Of a stretch of DNA of 64,000 nt, positions 46,246 through 56,572 are shown piece after piece. Each line of letters starts with the position of its first letter. Position 1 is the first letter of the stretch. Source of the stretch: Lactarius indigo (taxonomy: Eukaryota > Basidiomycota > Agaricomycetes > Russulales > Russulaceae). Under the pieces are notes generated by a model. It was given only the letters and a program-made list of their open reading frames with translations, did no database searches and was not told the origin of the DNA. The position numbers were made by a program, and so were the translations under genes. The stretch lies in contig JAFKAC010000056.1 in NCBI GenBank assembly GCA_025766275.1, forward strand, positions 62,001-126,000, written 5' to 3'.

Positions 46246-46260
46246 TAAATGCCAACACTC

Positions 46261-47093
46261 GCACATTAATGGCACTCGTATACCCACGGCCCGGTCTATC
46301 CCGTTCTTTCTCTCTTCACCGCAGTTCGAAGATCATAGATTTGTCATTTAGTTCGTGCTTCTATGTCTGTTTATGACTTCTCCCCGATACCTGATTCTGT
46401 CGTTGTTTGTCGTGCTCTGATCTTGGTCACAATTTTCTTCGCTTTAGGCTTCTTGATTTCCCCCACGTACATCACTTGGTTAAAGTTAGTTTGTTATCGT
46501 TTGTTGTTTAAGTTGGCCGTCCTATGTCTTTTCATTACACACATGTACTACTATGACGCACCACTCATACTTACACAATCAACCGCGTCGCGCGATGATT
46601 CCTCAACGTCTCAACACGCGGATGGCATATTGAACGGCGGCGTCTGGCGCGGTTTTTCGGGAAAGTGCCGATGAACCCGCATGCTGGAGTTACAGTCACA
46701 GTCATGATTGTAGTGACCATTTTTCTGCGCTGCATTGTATTCAGTGGTCACGGTTTCATCATCAGTAGACTACAATGGTCAGATATTCAGACTAAAGGGG
46801 GGGATGCCGCATCAAGTGCTGCGAGCAGCCTTAGAGAGGGTCCACCCGCGTGCTGGGCTGACGACAGTGGGCATCTGGGAACTATGAGCAAGGCTACGAG
46901 CACCCAACCAGTGCCTTGTAATTGCTGCATTTCGGGTCGATTCGGACCAGTGGCAGAGCACTGACGCTGGGAACAGCTGTGGCTCACTCTTCCTTGCAAT
47001 GTCTCATATCAGCTCTATCAGATGTGTTTTTTTAAGAAAAGAAATTTAGAGCCCGTCCGGTGCAAAGTCGCACCTCGGAAATGGCCGCTCGCG
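46261..47093. other. Displaced 3' flank of metacaspase copy 2, then unassigned sequence
   Basis: 46261 to about 46570 continues the match to the copy-1 flank (29970-30290) that was cut by the LINE. After that no gene is recognised. Confidence 0.55.
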
Positions 47094-47920
47094 TAGTGTT
47101 GCCGTGAGTCAATGCGGTGTAAGTCGAGTTGGCAACTCGCCGCCAACTCTAACTCGGGAGTTCACACCGGTGCAACTCGGGAGTTTAGCTCCAGACGTGA
47201 ACCAATGAGAAGCCTTCACACCTGAACGTTCCCACACCCCTTCCGCCCAGCATCCTTAGGCATTCTGCATTGTACTTGATGAAATTATACAAGCTGTAAC
47301 CTAGGTACTACCATCAGGCTCATCCCTACTGCGCAATAAACCCAGAAGCTTGTCGGATTTCCTGAGAAAAATGAGCTCATTAATTGCTGCCTCCGTTGCT
47401 TGATGAGTAGTCGTCTTCTTGGTCCAAGTCTTGGTCGTCTTCTGTTGCAACCAGACCAGGTGTAAAGGGTGAGTAACTTGAAGGTTTTGCCATGTGAGCT
47501 CGGGATGGTGTCTGGAACAAAGCCAACAATTGTAGATGGTACTCTAAAGGGTAGTTACTTTGCTGAGGTGCAGGCTGCGAAGTAGGACGGAAGGTGGGAA
47601 AAGAGAGCACATGCACTATAGTTTTTCCGAGCCTTTTCGTTTGGGGGCAAGTTTGAAGAGCTCCAAGTCTCTGTTGATTACAATATATTCATTCGCTATT
47701 ATGGTACAGAGTATACTAGAGACTACAAGAGGTCATTATTTGGTGGAAGAATGGAGATATACCAAGTATAACAACGAAGGAAAAACTTGCGGGGCATTTT
47801 TGGGGCTAACTCCCGAGTTGCACCGGTGTGAACTCCCGAGTTAGAGTTTGTCCGAGTTGTCGAAATTCTGGTCCGAGTTAGAGTTCACACCGGTGTGGAC
47901 TCTAACTTGTGGCAACACTA
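47094..47920. mobile_element. Non-autonomous hAT-like DNA transposon (MITE)
   Basis: Termini TAGTGTTGCC (47094) and GGCAACACTA (47920) are inverted repeats, flanked by 8-base CGCTCGCG (47086-47093) and CGCTTGCG (47921-47928), a target duplication with one mismatch. Just inside are perfect 41 bp inverted repeats at 47145-47185 and 47808-47848 with a further partial unit to 47908; each contains CACCGGTG. The 8 bp duplication and TAGTGTTGCC ends fit hAT. The internal ~620 bases encode no transposase; one 78-codon minus frame (47380-47616) has no motif. Confidence 0.85.
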
Positions 47921-48113
47921 CGCTTGCGACCTCTGTCTGACGAGTGGGAGAAATCGGTCAGCTCCAGCAATAAAAATATTTAGTCAGACCCCCGAATGCA
48001 CCTCTCGGTCACGACGGGCAAATATGTTTATTTTTGTATATTTGTTGAAACATGTGAGTAAGCACGACATCCATGAGCAGCCTGTGTAGGTCTGATGGAG
48101 GATGAGGCCTCAG

Positions 48114-48833
48114 TGTAATGTTACAGTAGGAACGTTCAGCTCGGCGTGAGCAAGTCTGGTCTTTCTATGTCAATGAGCGAGGGTTCAGCCGGTAATGGCA
48201 AGGTTTAAGTGGTTAACAAGGATCTCAGAGTATGACACAATACTCAAGATGTGAGTGGAGTTCAAGGGGGTTCAAGAGGTTTGACGGTTCAGCAGAGAGT
48301 TACCCCAAGGGAATGGGAAAACAATGTATACTGTGATGGTAAAGAAGTCGAGTCTAAGGATACAAGCTACTTAGGGCCACGACTTATATAGAAAAAGGTT
48401 TGTTTGTGTGGAACAAACAAATGGCGCAATCCGCAGCAAGTGTGGGAAGCAACACAGCAATCCGCAGCAAGCGTGTGAAGAAAGTACAGCAATCCGCAGC
48501 AGGCACGGGAAAAGGAAGAAGATGTGCACAGCTATCTGCAGTAAGTGTGAGAAGAAGTAAGGATATAAAAGGCAAGTGAGACATGTCTCAAAGTTAAAAA
48601 TAGAAATGAGACACCTGCCATAAAAGGGTGCATTTAGCCCAAGTATAGTAGTAATAAAGACTTATAAGGACAATGAGTGTCTCATTGTCTCACTTTGCAC
48701 TAGGAGAGAATCTTAAGGCTCCTAGTGCGCAGCAAGTCCGAAAAAGGGAAAGCCAAGAAAGGAAAGACTTTCCCACGAACGCGGGTGTAAGTAAGAAATT
48801 AAAGTAAAGTTGAAAACAAGTCCAGTCTGTAAC
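48114..48833 (-). repeat. LTR (family B), 3' LTR
   Basis: On the coding strand it starts TGTTACAGACTGG just after the polypurine tract and ends CTGTAACATTACA. Partner of 55852-56572. Flanking CTCAG lies at 48109-48113. Confidence 0.92.
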
Positions 48834-48847
48834 ATTACCCTCCCTTC
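48834..48847 (-). other. Polypurine tract of the family-B element
   Basis: Read on the minus strand it is GAAGGGAAGGGTAA immediately before the 3' LTR, the expected primer site for plus-strand DNA synthesis. Confidence 0.75.
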
Positions 48848-48871
48848 AGAGTCCTTGTCGCCTCGACATCC

Positions 48872-49877
48872 CTAGAAACGATCTGTGCCAGGCTCAGGGT
48901 CATCAGTCTGTACGAGATCATCGTCAACCCAGTCAGAGTTGTAGTTCTCCGCAATGACCTCCCGGCAGCGATGAGTGCGAAGGAACTGGAAGTGTCCGCA
49001 AACTCCGCACTTCCAGCACTGCTCATAAATAGGGCAGCGGATCTCGGCATGTCCGGGGTCGTTCCTAAAACACTTGCCACACCACTTGTTGGCAGCATCT
49101 TCTTCTCCCGGTTGTTCTTCAAGCCGGCGCCATAGGCACTTGTTGGGCCAGTGACCTGCACTCTGGCAATGGTAACAGTACCACTTGGTCCGAGGGCAGT
49201 TGAAGCTGCGATGGAAGCGACTGTCACAGCACCAGCACAGGTCTCCATTGCGATTTTCCCGGAGGCGGGGCATTTCTACAGGTCCTCCAGGGCGAGGGGG
49301 AAAGGGAAGGTCTTGGTGGCGGAAGAGGCGAGGTTGCTGCCATGTGTCAGCATAGTGTTCTGCAATCCGGGTATAGGCATGTGCGGCTTCCAGCCGACTG
49401 CGCACTCCATCCAGTTCTGAGGTGGTGTTGAACAGTAGTCCATGGACTCGATTGCATTGAGCCTGCAGATCAGTGAACTGCCTCTGGAGCATAGCCCGCT
49501 GTTCCAAACAGTGGCGGAGGTGAGAGATCTCTGCATCTAGCTGTGGGGAGTTGAGATCCCTCAGTGCCTCATCTACAGCATACGCCCGAGGGTCGTCACG
49601 TGAGAGCTGCTGCATCTGATCATCTGACATGACTTGTGGCATAGCCCCTGGGAGACTGTCCAGGTACACAGGCTCTCCATAGACAGGCTGACCTTTACCC
49701 ATACAGCCCTTCACATCCTGACGGTTACCAGTGTAGGCGATGTACTTGGCCAGGACTTTAGTACCATCAGGTTGGTTGATATAGAGAGGGTGGAAGCGAG
49801 CTGAGGTTTCTATGTTTGGGAAGAAGGGGAGGCCTGGGTGGTCATCGTCTTCGTCTGGTTCATCGTTGGCAGAGGCA
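48872..49877 (-). CDS. C-terminal Cys/His (zinc-knuckle-like) domain of the family-B polyprotein
   Basis: About 335 codons, stop at 48872. There is no ATG at the right edge; the frame runs up to the solo LTR at 49878. It starts acidic (NDEPDEDDDHPGLPFFPNIE), then VLAKYIAYTGNRQDV, a helical central part (EISHLRHCLEQRAMLQRQF) and a Cys/His-rich end. There the clusters CWCCDSRFHRSFNC, CYHCQSAGHWPNKC (CX2CX4HX4C), CGKCFRNDPGHAEIRC (CX2CX6HX4C) and CWKCGVCGHFQ succeed each other. Across the solo LTR, minus one copy of its target duplication, the frame continues from the integrase/chromodomain protein, so it was probably the C-terminus of that polyprotein. A role in RNA binding or targeting is inference. 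Confidence 0.8.
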
Positions 49878-50358
49878 TGTTACGCTCCACGGGCGTTAGT
49901 CCGGCTTGGACTCTGGTAGAGGCGTATTGGACTTTAGTGAAGGTTTAGGCAAATGGGGACTTCATGTCAACCCAATGCTGGCTGAACAGGGGCACACTGG
50001 CACACGCTGCAGCAGAGATGAAGAGGTATTATCCCTTGGTGGATAAGAGCGGAAGCACTCTTAGTCGAAGACTAAGGCAGACAGAAGACGAGTCGAGATA
50101 GTGGATTGAAGAAGACCAAGATGAGGACTCTTGGTCTTCTAGAGCAACTATTTATACAGTTACACGCGGGCTTTGAAGCGCCGCTAGAATGATAAGAGAC
50201 CAGTAGCGTAACTAGCTCGAACCCTAGTACAGCTATCCTAGAAATGAGTCATACACGAGCCACAATCACATGTGTACTACTATGCTGACTGATACGATGT
50301 AAGTGTCCATGACTAATACTGAGTCGGTCCGTAGTCATAACCGGTTGTGAACGTAACA
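49878..50358 (-). repeat. Solo LTR (family A) inserted in the family-B element
   Basis: Begins TGTTACGC and ends CGTAACA on +, closely matching 1343-1812. It is flanked by GGCA on both sides (49874-49877 and 50359-50362), or AGGCA if the last A is counted outside. There is no internal region, so it arose by recombination between LTRs of a former full insertion. It truncates the integrase frame (stop at 50335 within the LTR) and separates it from the Cys/His domain. The 12 bp hairpin of this LTR family is present near 50106-50140. Confidence 0.9.
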
Positions 50359-51950
50359 GGCAGCTACACGCTCATAGTCGATAGGGGCATCCTCCAGTGG
50401 AGGCATCGATGAGTGGGAAATCACAGAGACCGGGGGAGAGTCAGGAGGAGGGGTGGAAGGAGGGAGTGGAGGAGGAGTGGCGGTTGGTTCAGGAGGGGGA
50501 GACAAGGAGGACCTCGGGACTAAGTTGGGATGTCCATTGAAGGTTTCCAACAGCGCAACCAGTGCTGGGTTGACATCCATGGTGGTCTGTTGTTCTGGGG
50601 TTGGGGGTCGAGAGAAGAACCCTCGTTCTATGGAGCGTTCAACGAGGGCTTCAACAGAGGAGGAGCGAGAAGGCATTGTGTGCGAAGATGTAAGAGTAGA
50701 GGAGTGGGGGTCTTTTCCTTCCAACCTTGTACTTCTTATATGTGAGGAGGGCGCTCCTTCAGCATTCAGGTGTAGCCAGAAGAAGTCTTGAATTGCTTCA
50801 GGGGCCGATACATTTTCCTCCGGTTCCCATGAGTTGTCACTGTCAGGGAAGCCCTTCCATTTGATGAGGTAATGGAGTTTACGTTGTCGTCCCTTCTTGG
50901 CAGAGTCTAGAACTTTCTCTACTTCCCATTCTTCTTCTCTGTTTATTATGTCAGGTGGGGGTCGTGGGAAGTTTTCTCCATGGAGCGGTGTTTCCCTGTA
51001 TGGTGTAAGTAGGTTGGCATGGAACACAGGGTGGATCTTCCATTGCAGGGGTAGGGCAAGTTCATAGTTGACTGGTGACAGGACTTTGGTAATCCTGAAG
51101 GGTCCATGTCGTTTTGGAGCTAGTTTGGCGGTTGGATGGCTAGTCCTTATGTTTGTTCCTTCTAGCCACACCATTTCTCCTTCTTTGTATGGTTCGAACT
51201 TGGAGGGTCGCCATGCTAGGGAGTCTTGTGCTTTCTTTAGGTTGTCTTGAGCTTCCTTCCTCTTGTTCTTCAGTTCTTTAAGACGTTGTCCTACACTTGG
51301 GACTGGGGAGGGTTTTGGCGTCCACGTGGTGCGTGGGAGTTTTCCCATGATTAGTTCAAATGGGGGAATTCGGGTTGTAGCGTTGGGCCAGGAGTTATGA
51401 GCAAATTCTGCCATTGGTAACCAGGTTACCCAATCATCCTGTCTTGCATTACACCAAAACCTTAGGTATTGTTCTAACCATTGGTTTGTTCGTTCTGACT
51501 GTCCATCTGTTTGTGGGTGGTATGCTGTTGAGATGTTCTGTTTGATGTCTAAGGCTTTGCAGAGGGCTCTTGCAAACGTTGATGTGAATCGTGGGTCTCG
51601 ATCAGAAATGACCTTCTTGGGAAGGCCATAGTGGTGGTAGATGTGTTGTAAATAGAGTTGTGCGACTCCAGCTGCATCTATTGTTTCGTTGCAAGGGATG
51701 AATAATGCTGCTTTTGAACAATCGTGATCTGTGACTGTGAGGATTGTGTCATAGCCTTTTGACTTGGGTAATTTGATGATGAAATCCATGCTGACAGTTT
51801 CAAATGGTTCTGTCATCTGTCCAAAAATGGGTGAGAGGCTTGGCTTCTTTGGGTGGGTGTTGACTTTATTGGCTTGGCATGCTGCACATCCTTTGACATA
51901 TTCTTCCACATCTTTCTTCATGCCAGGCCACCAGTAGTCTCATGTTATCA
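50335..51950 (-). CDS. Ty3/gypsy integrase with chromodomain (part of pol)
   Basis: The open part starts after a TGA (51940-51942); M at 51921. The zinc-binding region just upstream has HAFHDLPSAGHPG and continues as CAACQANK. The catalytic core shows Asp in VSMDFIIKLP, Asp in ISDRDPRFTS and Glu in STAYHPQTDGQSERTNQWLE. The C-terminal part has the GPFRITKVLSPVNYELALP module and a chromodomain (VEKVLDSAKKGRQRKLHYLI, then WKGFPDSDNSWEPEENV) that in this family directs insertion to marked chromatin. A Ser/Pro-rich linker follows and the frame runs into the solo LTR, stopping at 50335. The catalytic residues are intact, so only the surrounding lesions disable it. Confidence 0.9.
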
Positions 51951-54250
51951 GAGCCATTGTGTTTGAAATTCCAGGGTGTCCAGCGCTTGGAAGGTCATGA
52001 AAAGCGTGAATTACCCCCCTCTTAAGGTCATTGTTCCCTGCAACAACCAAGCGCTCATCTTTCCAGTGGAGCCCTGAGTGTTCTTTTAGGTTGTGGGTAT
52101 CTATCCAGGTTTTGATGCGTTCCTGGTCTAGGTTCTGTGTAACATAAGCCTATAGTTCTTGTTCCTGTGGCAGTTCCCTTGTAGCTTTGACAAATAGTTC
52201 TTCCGGAAGGACTGTTACATCCGAGTTGTCATGGGAACCATCATCATAGTCTGGTCTTCTTGACAGGGCATCTGCCCGGGCATTCTTGGAGCCGGCAATG
52301 TGGTGGAGCTCTATATCAAATTTGGAGAGTTCCAGGACTTCTCGTGCTACCCGTCGGCTGATCTTGTGTGGTTCTTTCCAATATTGGAGGTTTGTGTGGT
52401 CTGTGTACACCACTACCTTGTGAGGGGAGCCTGCTAGATATGCCCGCCAGTGTCGTAGAGCCCGCACAATGGTGAGCAATTCTTAATCATAGATGTTGTA
52501 ATTTCGTTCTGCTGGTCCAAATGTCTGGGAGTAGTAGGCCACTGGGTGGCGAATTCCTTGGTTATCCTTTTGGTAAAGCACCCCTCCATTGGCAAATCGG
52601 GATGCATCCACTTCCAATTCAAATTGTTTTTCCAAATCCGGTTGAATGAGCACGGGTTCCTTTCCAAGCAGGGTTTTGAGTGTGTCAAATGCCTTTTGAC
52701 AGTCTTCCGTCCATTCCCATTTGGTGTCCTTTTTGAGTAGGTTGTTAAGGGGACGGGCAATCATGGAGAATCCTCGGATGAAGCGGCGATAGAAATTTGC
52801 AAATCCTTGGAAGGCACGGACTTCTTTGGTTGTTGTTGGAGTGGGCCAGTCACGTACACCCTGAACCTTAATTGGGTCCATTCGGACCCTCCCTTGTTCT
52901 AATATGACACCCAGGTACTCTATAGACCTAACCTCAAAGGCGCATTTCTCCGGTTTTAGGTAGAGATCATGTTCTTCTAGGCGTTCTAGAACTTGATGGA
53001 CCACCTTGCGGTGTCTTTCCAGGTCATCAATAGTGGCAATAAGGATGTCATCCATGTAGATTATGACTTCTCCGGTTAGGAGCATGTCATGGAATATTAC
53101 GTTCATCATGGTCTGAAATGTGCTTGGCGAGTTGGTGAGTCCAAAGAACATGACACGTGGTTCAAACAGCCCCTGATTGGTCTTGAAGGCCACCTTCCAT
53201 TCATCTCCTTCTTTGATCTGGATGTTGTTATAACCCCATCGGATATCAAATTTGGTAAACAACGCCGCATCTCGGACCTTGTCAATCAATTCTGGGATTA
53301 AGGGGAGTGGGTATCGGTTCTTGACAGTGTACTGGTTGATCCATTGGTAGTCTTGGACAGGGCGAAGCTTTCCATCTTTCTTTTTGATGAAGAAGAAGGG
53401 AGACGAGTATGGGGATTTAGAGGGCTGGATATATCCCTTTTCAAGGTGTTCATTGAGGAATTTGGTAAGGGCTTCATTTTCATCACGTGTTAGAGGGTAT
53501 ATTTTGCAATCAATAGTGGCTGGGGCATTTGGAGTGAGGTCAATGGCGTGATCCCATGACCTGGTTGGTGGGAATCGGTGGGAGTTCTCTTCACTGAAGA
53601 CCTTCTGATGTTGTAGGTACTCCTTGGGGACCATTTCCTCTAGCGTTCTTTCAGTTTGATCTTGTGCCTTTTGCGCCAATTCTGAGGCCACCGTGGTTTT
53701 TCCAATGACCTCATCTTGGGTAAATCTGAGATAGAGTTCATCTCCTTCCTCATACCCGCACTCTTCCAGGAACGTGCTCCACATTTTCCGGATGTGGATC
53801 TTTGGTTTGGGGGTGTCCTGTTTTTGGAGTCCTTGGGTAGTGATGATGACAGGGAGGTGACTGGTGTCGATGGTGGAGTCCTTCCAGTTGCATTGGGGTT
53901 CAAAGGCAGCAAGCCAGGGGTATCCCAGGATCATTCGTTCTTCCCCTAGATTTGTCACCAGGAACCTCATGGGTAGTTTCTTGGATCCTGATTGGACATC
54001 TAGCATGGAGTATGCCGTTAGTTCTCCTGCCTTATTAAGGGTTCCGTCGATATTCCAGATCTTTTTTGGGTTTGACAGGGGTATCATCCCTATCCCCATT
54101 TGCTTCAGGAGTCTGGGGTCTATGAAATTGTCCGTAGCTCCAGAGTCTACTAGGACGTCTTGATCGGCCGTTTTGTGTGCAGTTTCCAGGTGTACAGGGA
54201 CTTTCAAGGATCTATATTGGCTATATTGTACACTGGAAATGTTTAAAGCT
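51943..54250 (-). pseudogene. Ty3/gypsy protease - reverse transcriptase - RNase H, with three in-frame stops
   Basis: The protease has the DSGAT active site (VLVDSGATDNFID, about 54145). The reverse transcriptase shows RPVQDYQWINQYTVKNRYPL, FTKFDIRWGYNNIQI, FFGLTNSPSTFQTMMN and the catalytic YMDD (IIYMDDILIA, about 53050). RNase H shows FELEVDASRFANGGVL and, after a stop, VVYTDHTNLQYW. Stops at 52483-52485 (TAA), 52150-52152 (TAG) and 51940-51942 (TGA) interrupt one otherwise continuous frame. The last two fit C-to-T changes of CAG and CGA. The frame is open upstream of 54207 to about 54250, near the end of gag. Confidence 0.9.
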
Positions 54251-54320
54251 CTAGCCCAGGCCGCCGGGTTCGAGCCTACGAAAAATCCTTCTCAGCAAAG
54301 GCTTTCTCTACGAGCAGTGC

Positions 54321-55851
54321 TCACACTTCCTCACTCTGTGCCATCAGAGTTCCCCACATCTCATTTGCTAGTTCCTCTTTGGTCTTTGTGGTGGATGGTG
54401 CAGAGGGTGTAGTTGATGCTTCTGCGAGTTTGGCTGGTTTGTCAGGGCAGTTTCGCGATATGTGCCCCTGTTTCTTGCAACGGAAACAGCACCCTTCTGC
54501 TTGGAGCTTCTGTTTTTCGGTTTCAGTGAGGGCTGCTCTTCCTGCAGCTCCTCTTTGAGTCCTTCCTATGTCCATTGCATTTGGGTCACGTGGTTTGACT
54601 TTAAAGGCATTGTTCCATTGCCTTTTTGTGAATCCGGCTTTAGTTTCCTTTTTGATTCCGAAGCGATTTTGGAGATTGATGAAGTCTTGATGGTGCTTTC
54701 TGGCTGATTGGGTCCATTCTTTCCAGTCATCTGGGTGGTCAAATTGTATGATGTTCCTGACCAGTTTTTCAGGTAGACCCCGTGAGAAAATATCCAGGGT
54801 TCCTTCTTCATCTGCACCATATCCTGCCTTCTTTGCAAGGGCGGCAAACTGAGCAATATAGGTGTCAAGGTCTCCATTTTCCATTTCGACTGCTTGGAGT
54901 GCCTTCTGTGCCTTCTGCTTCTCTGCAACATCTGTGTAAGCAGCCTGGAAGCGATCTAGGATGGTGATCCACAGGTCTTCTTCTGTTGTAGCCCGTCCTC
55001 CAGCAAGTTCATCAGTAAGCCAGTCACTTTGTTCCATTACCCAGTCATCAACCAAGTCTCCTCGTATAAGGGAGAGGAAGACAATACATCTGAGATAGGG
55101 GTTTCTCATTTGCTTGATTGATCCATTGGGGCCCGGTAGAAGGTGAACTCTTTTAGGAATTTTTTGCTGTGGGCTCAGTCTCCAGTGAATTCTTTTGGTG
55201 GTAGGCCTGTTAATTTATCTCTGGCAGGAGGGGGGGCTAAAGGTGGGGCTCTTCCAGCAGGGATTCCTCCGCCGCCTCCACCTCCACCTCCGCCTCCACC
55301 TCCTCCTTTGCTACTGCCACCCCCACTAGGGGTGTGGGTGATTGAGGTGTTGATTTGTGTGGCTGTGCTTGTCATTCTAATGCTTGAGTTTGTTGGTGTG
55401 CGAGCACCTGAATCTATGGGTTCTTGTGGGGCTAAAGAGGGGACACCTGACGTAGCTTCCACTGATGCAACAGGGGATTGATGTTGATCCGAATCCTGAG
55501 CAGGTTCTTCTGTATCTGAGTCGACAACTATGCCAACTGGGTTGTTTTTATATGGACCAAGTCCGAATTCTAGTGGTACTGGTTTGACAGAGAACCACTT
55601 GTGGTCTTTGGATGATTGTGCGATGACTACCCAAAGTCGTTTGTCTTCTATGTATTCAATGGGAATATATCCGTTGTCTTCTTTGCTCCAAACATAATAT
55701 CCTTCAGTTTTGTCGTAGGTTTTCCAGATGGCTACTCCCTTGATGTTGTCAGAGAGATCGTCTTCTGTTCTTCTGGTGATGAATTCTGGTTTGAACTGGG
55801 AACGGCTCCTGCTTCCTAGTTTTGAAGCCAGGGTGGAGAGACTCGACTTAA
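54321..55851 (-). pseudogene. Ty3/gypsy gag with zinc knuckle, one stop and one frameshift
   Basis: From the LTR edge a frame encodes a Trp-rich N-terminal domain (YYVWSKEDNGYIPIEYIEDK; WVVIAQSSKDHKWFSV), a Gln/Thr-rich linker, and a run of Gly in SKGGGG. Then a TGA (55175-55177, fitting CGA to TGA) and a one-base loss near 55126-55135 break it. The capsid part continues from 55109 (CIVFLSLIRGDLVDDWVMEQ; LDTYIAQFAALAKKAGYG) and ends with a CCHC knuckle (CFRCKKQGHISRNC) before the stop at 54321. No in-frame ATG exists near the LTR, as in the element at 1-1342. Confidence 0.85.
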
Positions 55852-56572
55852 TGTAACGTTACAGTAGGAACGTTCAGCTCGGCGTGAGCAAGTCTGGTCT
55901 TTCTATGTCAATGAGCGAGGGTTCAGCCGGTAATGGCAAGGTTTAAGTGGTTAACAAGGATCTCAGAGTATGACACAATACTCAAGATGTGAGTGGAGTT
56001 CAAGGGGGTTCAAGAGGTTTGACGGTTCAGCAGAGAGTTACCCCAAGGGAATGGGAAAACAATGTATACTGTGATGGTAAAGAAGTCGAGTCTAAGGATA
56101 CAAGCTACTTAGGGCCACGACTTATATAGAAAAAGGTTTGTTTGTGTGGAACAAACAAATGGCGCAATCCGCAGCAAGTGTGGGAAGCAACACAGCAATC
56201 CGCAGCAAGCGTGTGAAGAAAGTACAGCAATCCGCAGCAGGCACGGGAAAAGGAAGAAGATGTGCACAGCTATCTGCAGTAAGTGTGAGAAGAAGTAAGG
56301 ATATAAAAGGCAAGTGAGACATGTCTCAAAGTTAAAAATAGAAATGAGACACCTGCCATAAAAGGGTGCATTTAGCCCAAGTATAGTAGTAATAAAGACT
56401 TATAAGGACAATGAGTGTCTCATTGTCTCACTTTGCACTAGGAGAGAATCTTAAGGCTCCTAGTGCGCAGCAAGTCCGAAAAAGGGAAAGCCAAGAAAGG
56501 AAAGACTTTCCCGCGAACGCGGGTGTAAGTAAGAAATTAAAGTAAAGTTGAAAACAAGTCCAGTCCGTAACA
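55852..56572 (-). repeat. LTR (family B), 5' LTR
   Basis: 721 bases, starting TGTAACG on + and ending CCGTAACA next to CTCAG (56573-56577). Nearly identical to 48114-48833. On the coding strand it is followed by TTAAG and then gag; no canonical TGG primer-binding start is visible. Confidence 0.92.

Larger units (their letters stand above)
48114..56572 (-). mobile_element. Complete Ty3/gypsy chromovirus with 5 bp target duplication, coding region decayed
   Basis: Flanked by CTCAG at 48109-48113 and 56573-56577. LTRs at 48114-48833 and 55852-56572 are almost identical (I count about three differences in 720 bases). Minus-strand order: 5' LTR, gag with zinc knuckle, protease, reverse transcriptase, RNase H, integrase, chromodomain, C-terminal Cys/His domain, polypurine tract, 3' LTR. 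The coding region has four in-frame stops and one frameshift, and a foreign solo LTR at 49878-50358. Structure says recent insertion; coding lesions say non-autonomous. Confidence 0.93.

Noticed and set aside
46825..46837. 13-mer GCAGCCTTAGAGA shared with about 56780-56800
   Set aside because: Flanks do not match, so the shared word is probably chance.
47380..47616. Minus-strand frame inside the hAT-like MITE as a transposase remnant
   Set aside because: Only 78 codons, low complexity Ser/Asp-rich end, no hAT dimerisation or catalytic motif; not enough to claim a transposase.
54262..54285. B-box-like GGTTCGAGCC suggesting a tRNA gene on +
   Set aside because: The surrounding bases do not pair into a T stem or acceptor stem and it lies in the gag-pol junction of a retrotransposon.
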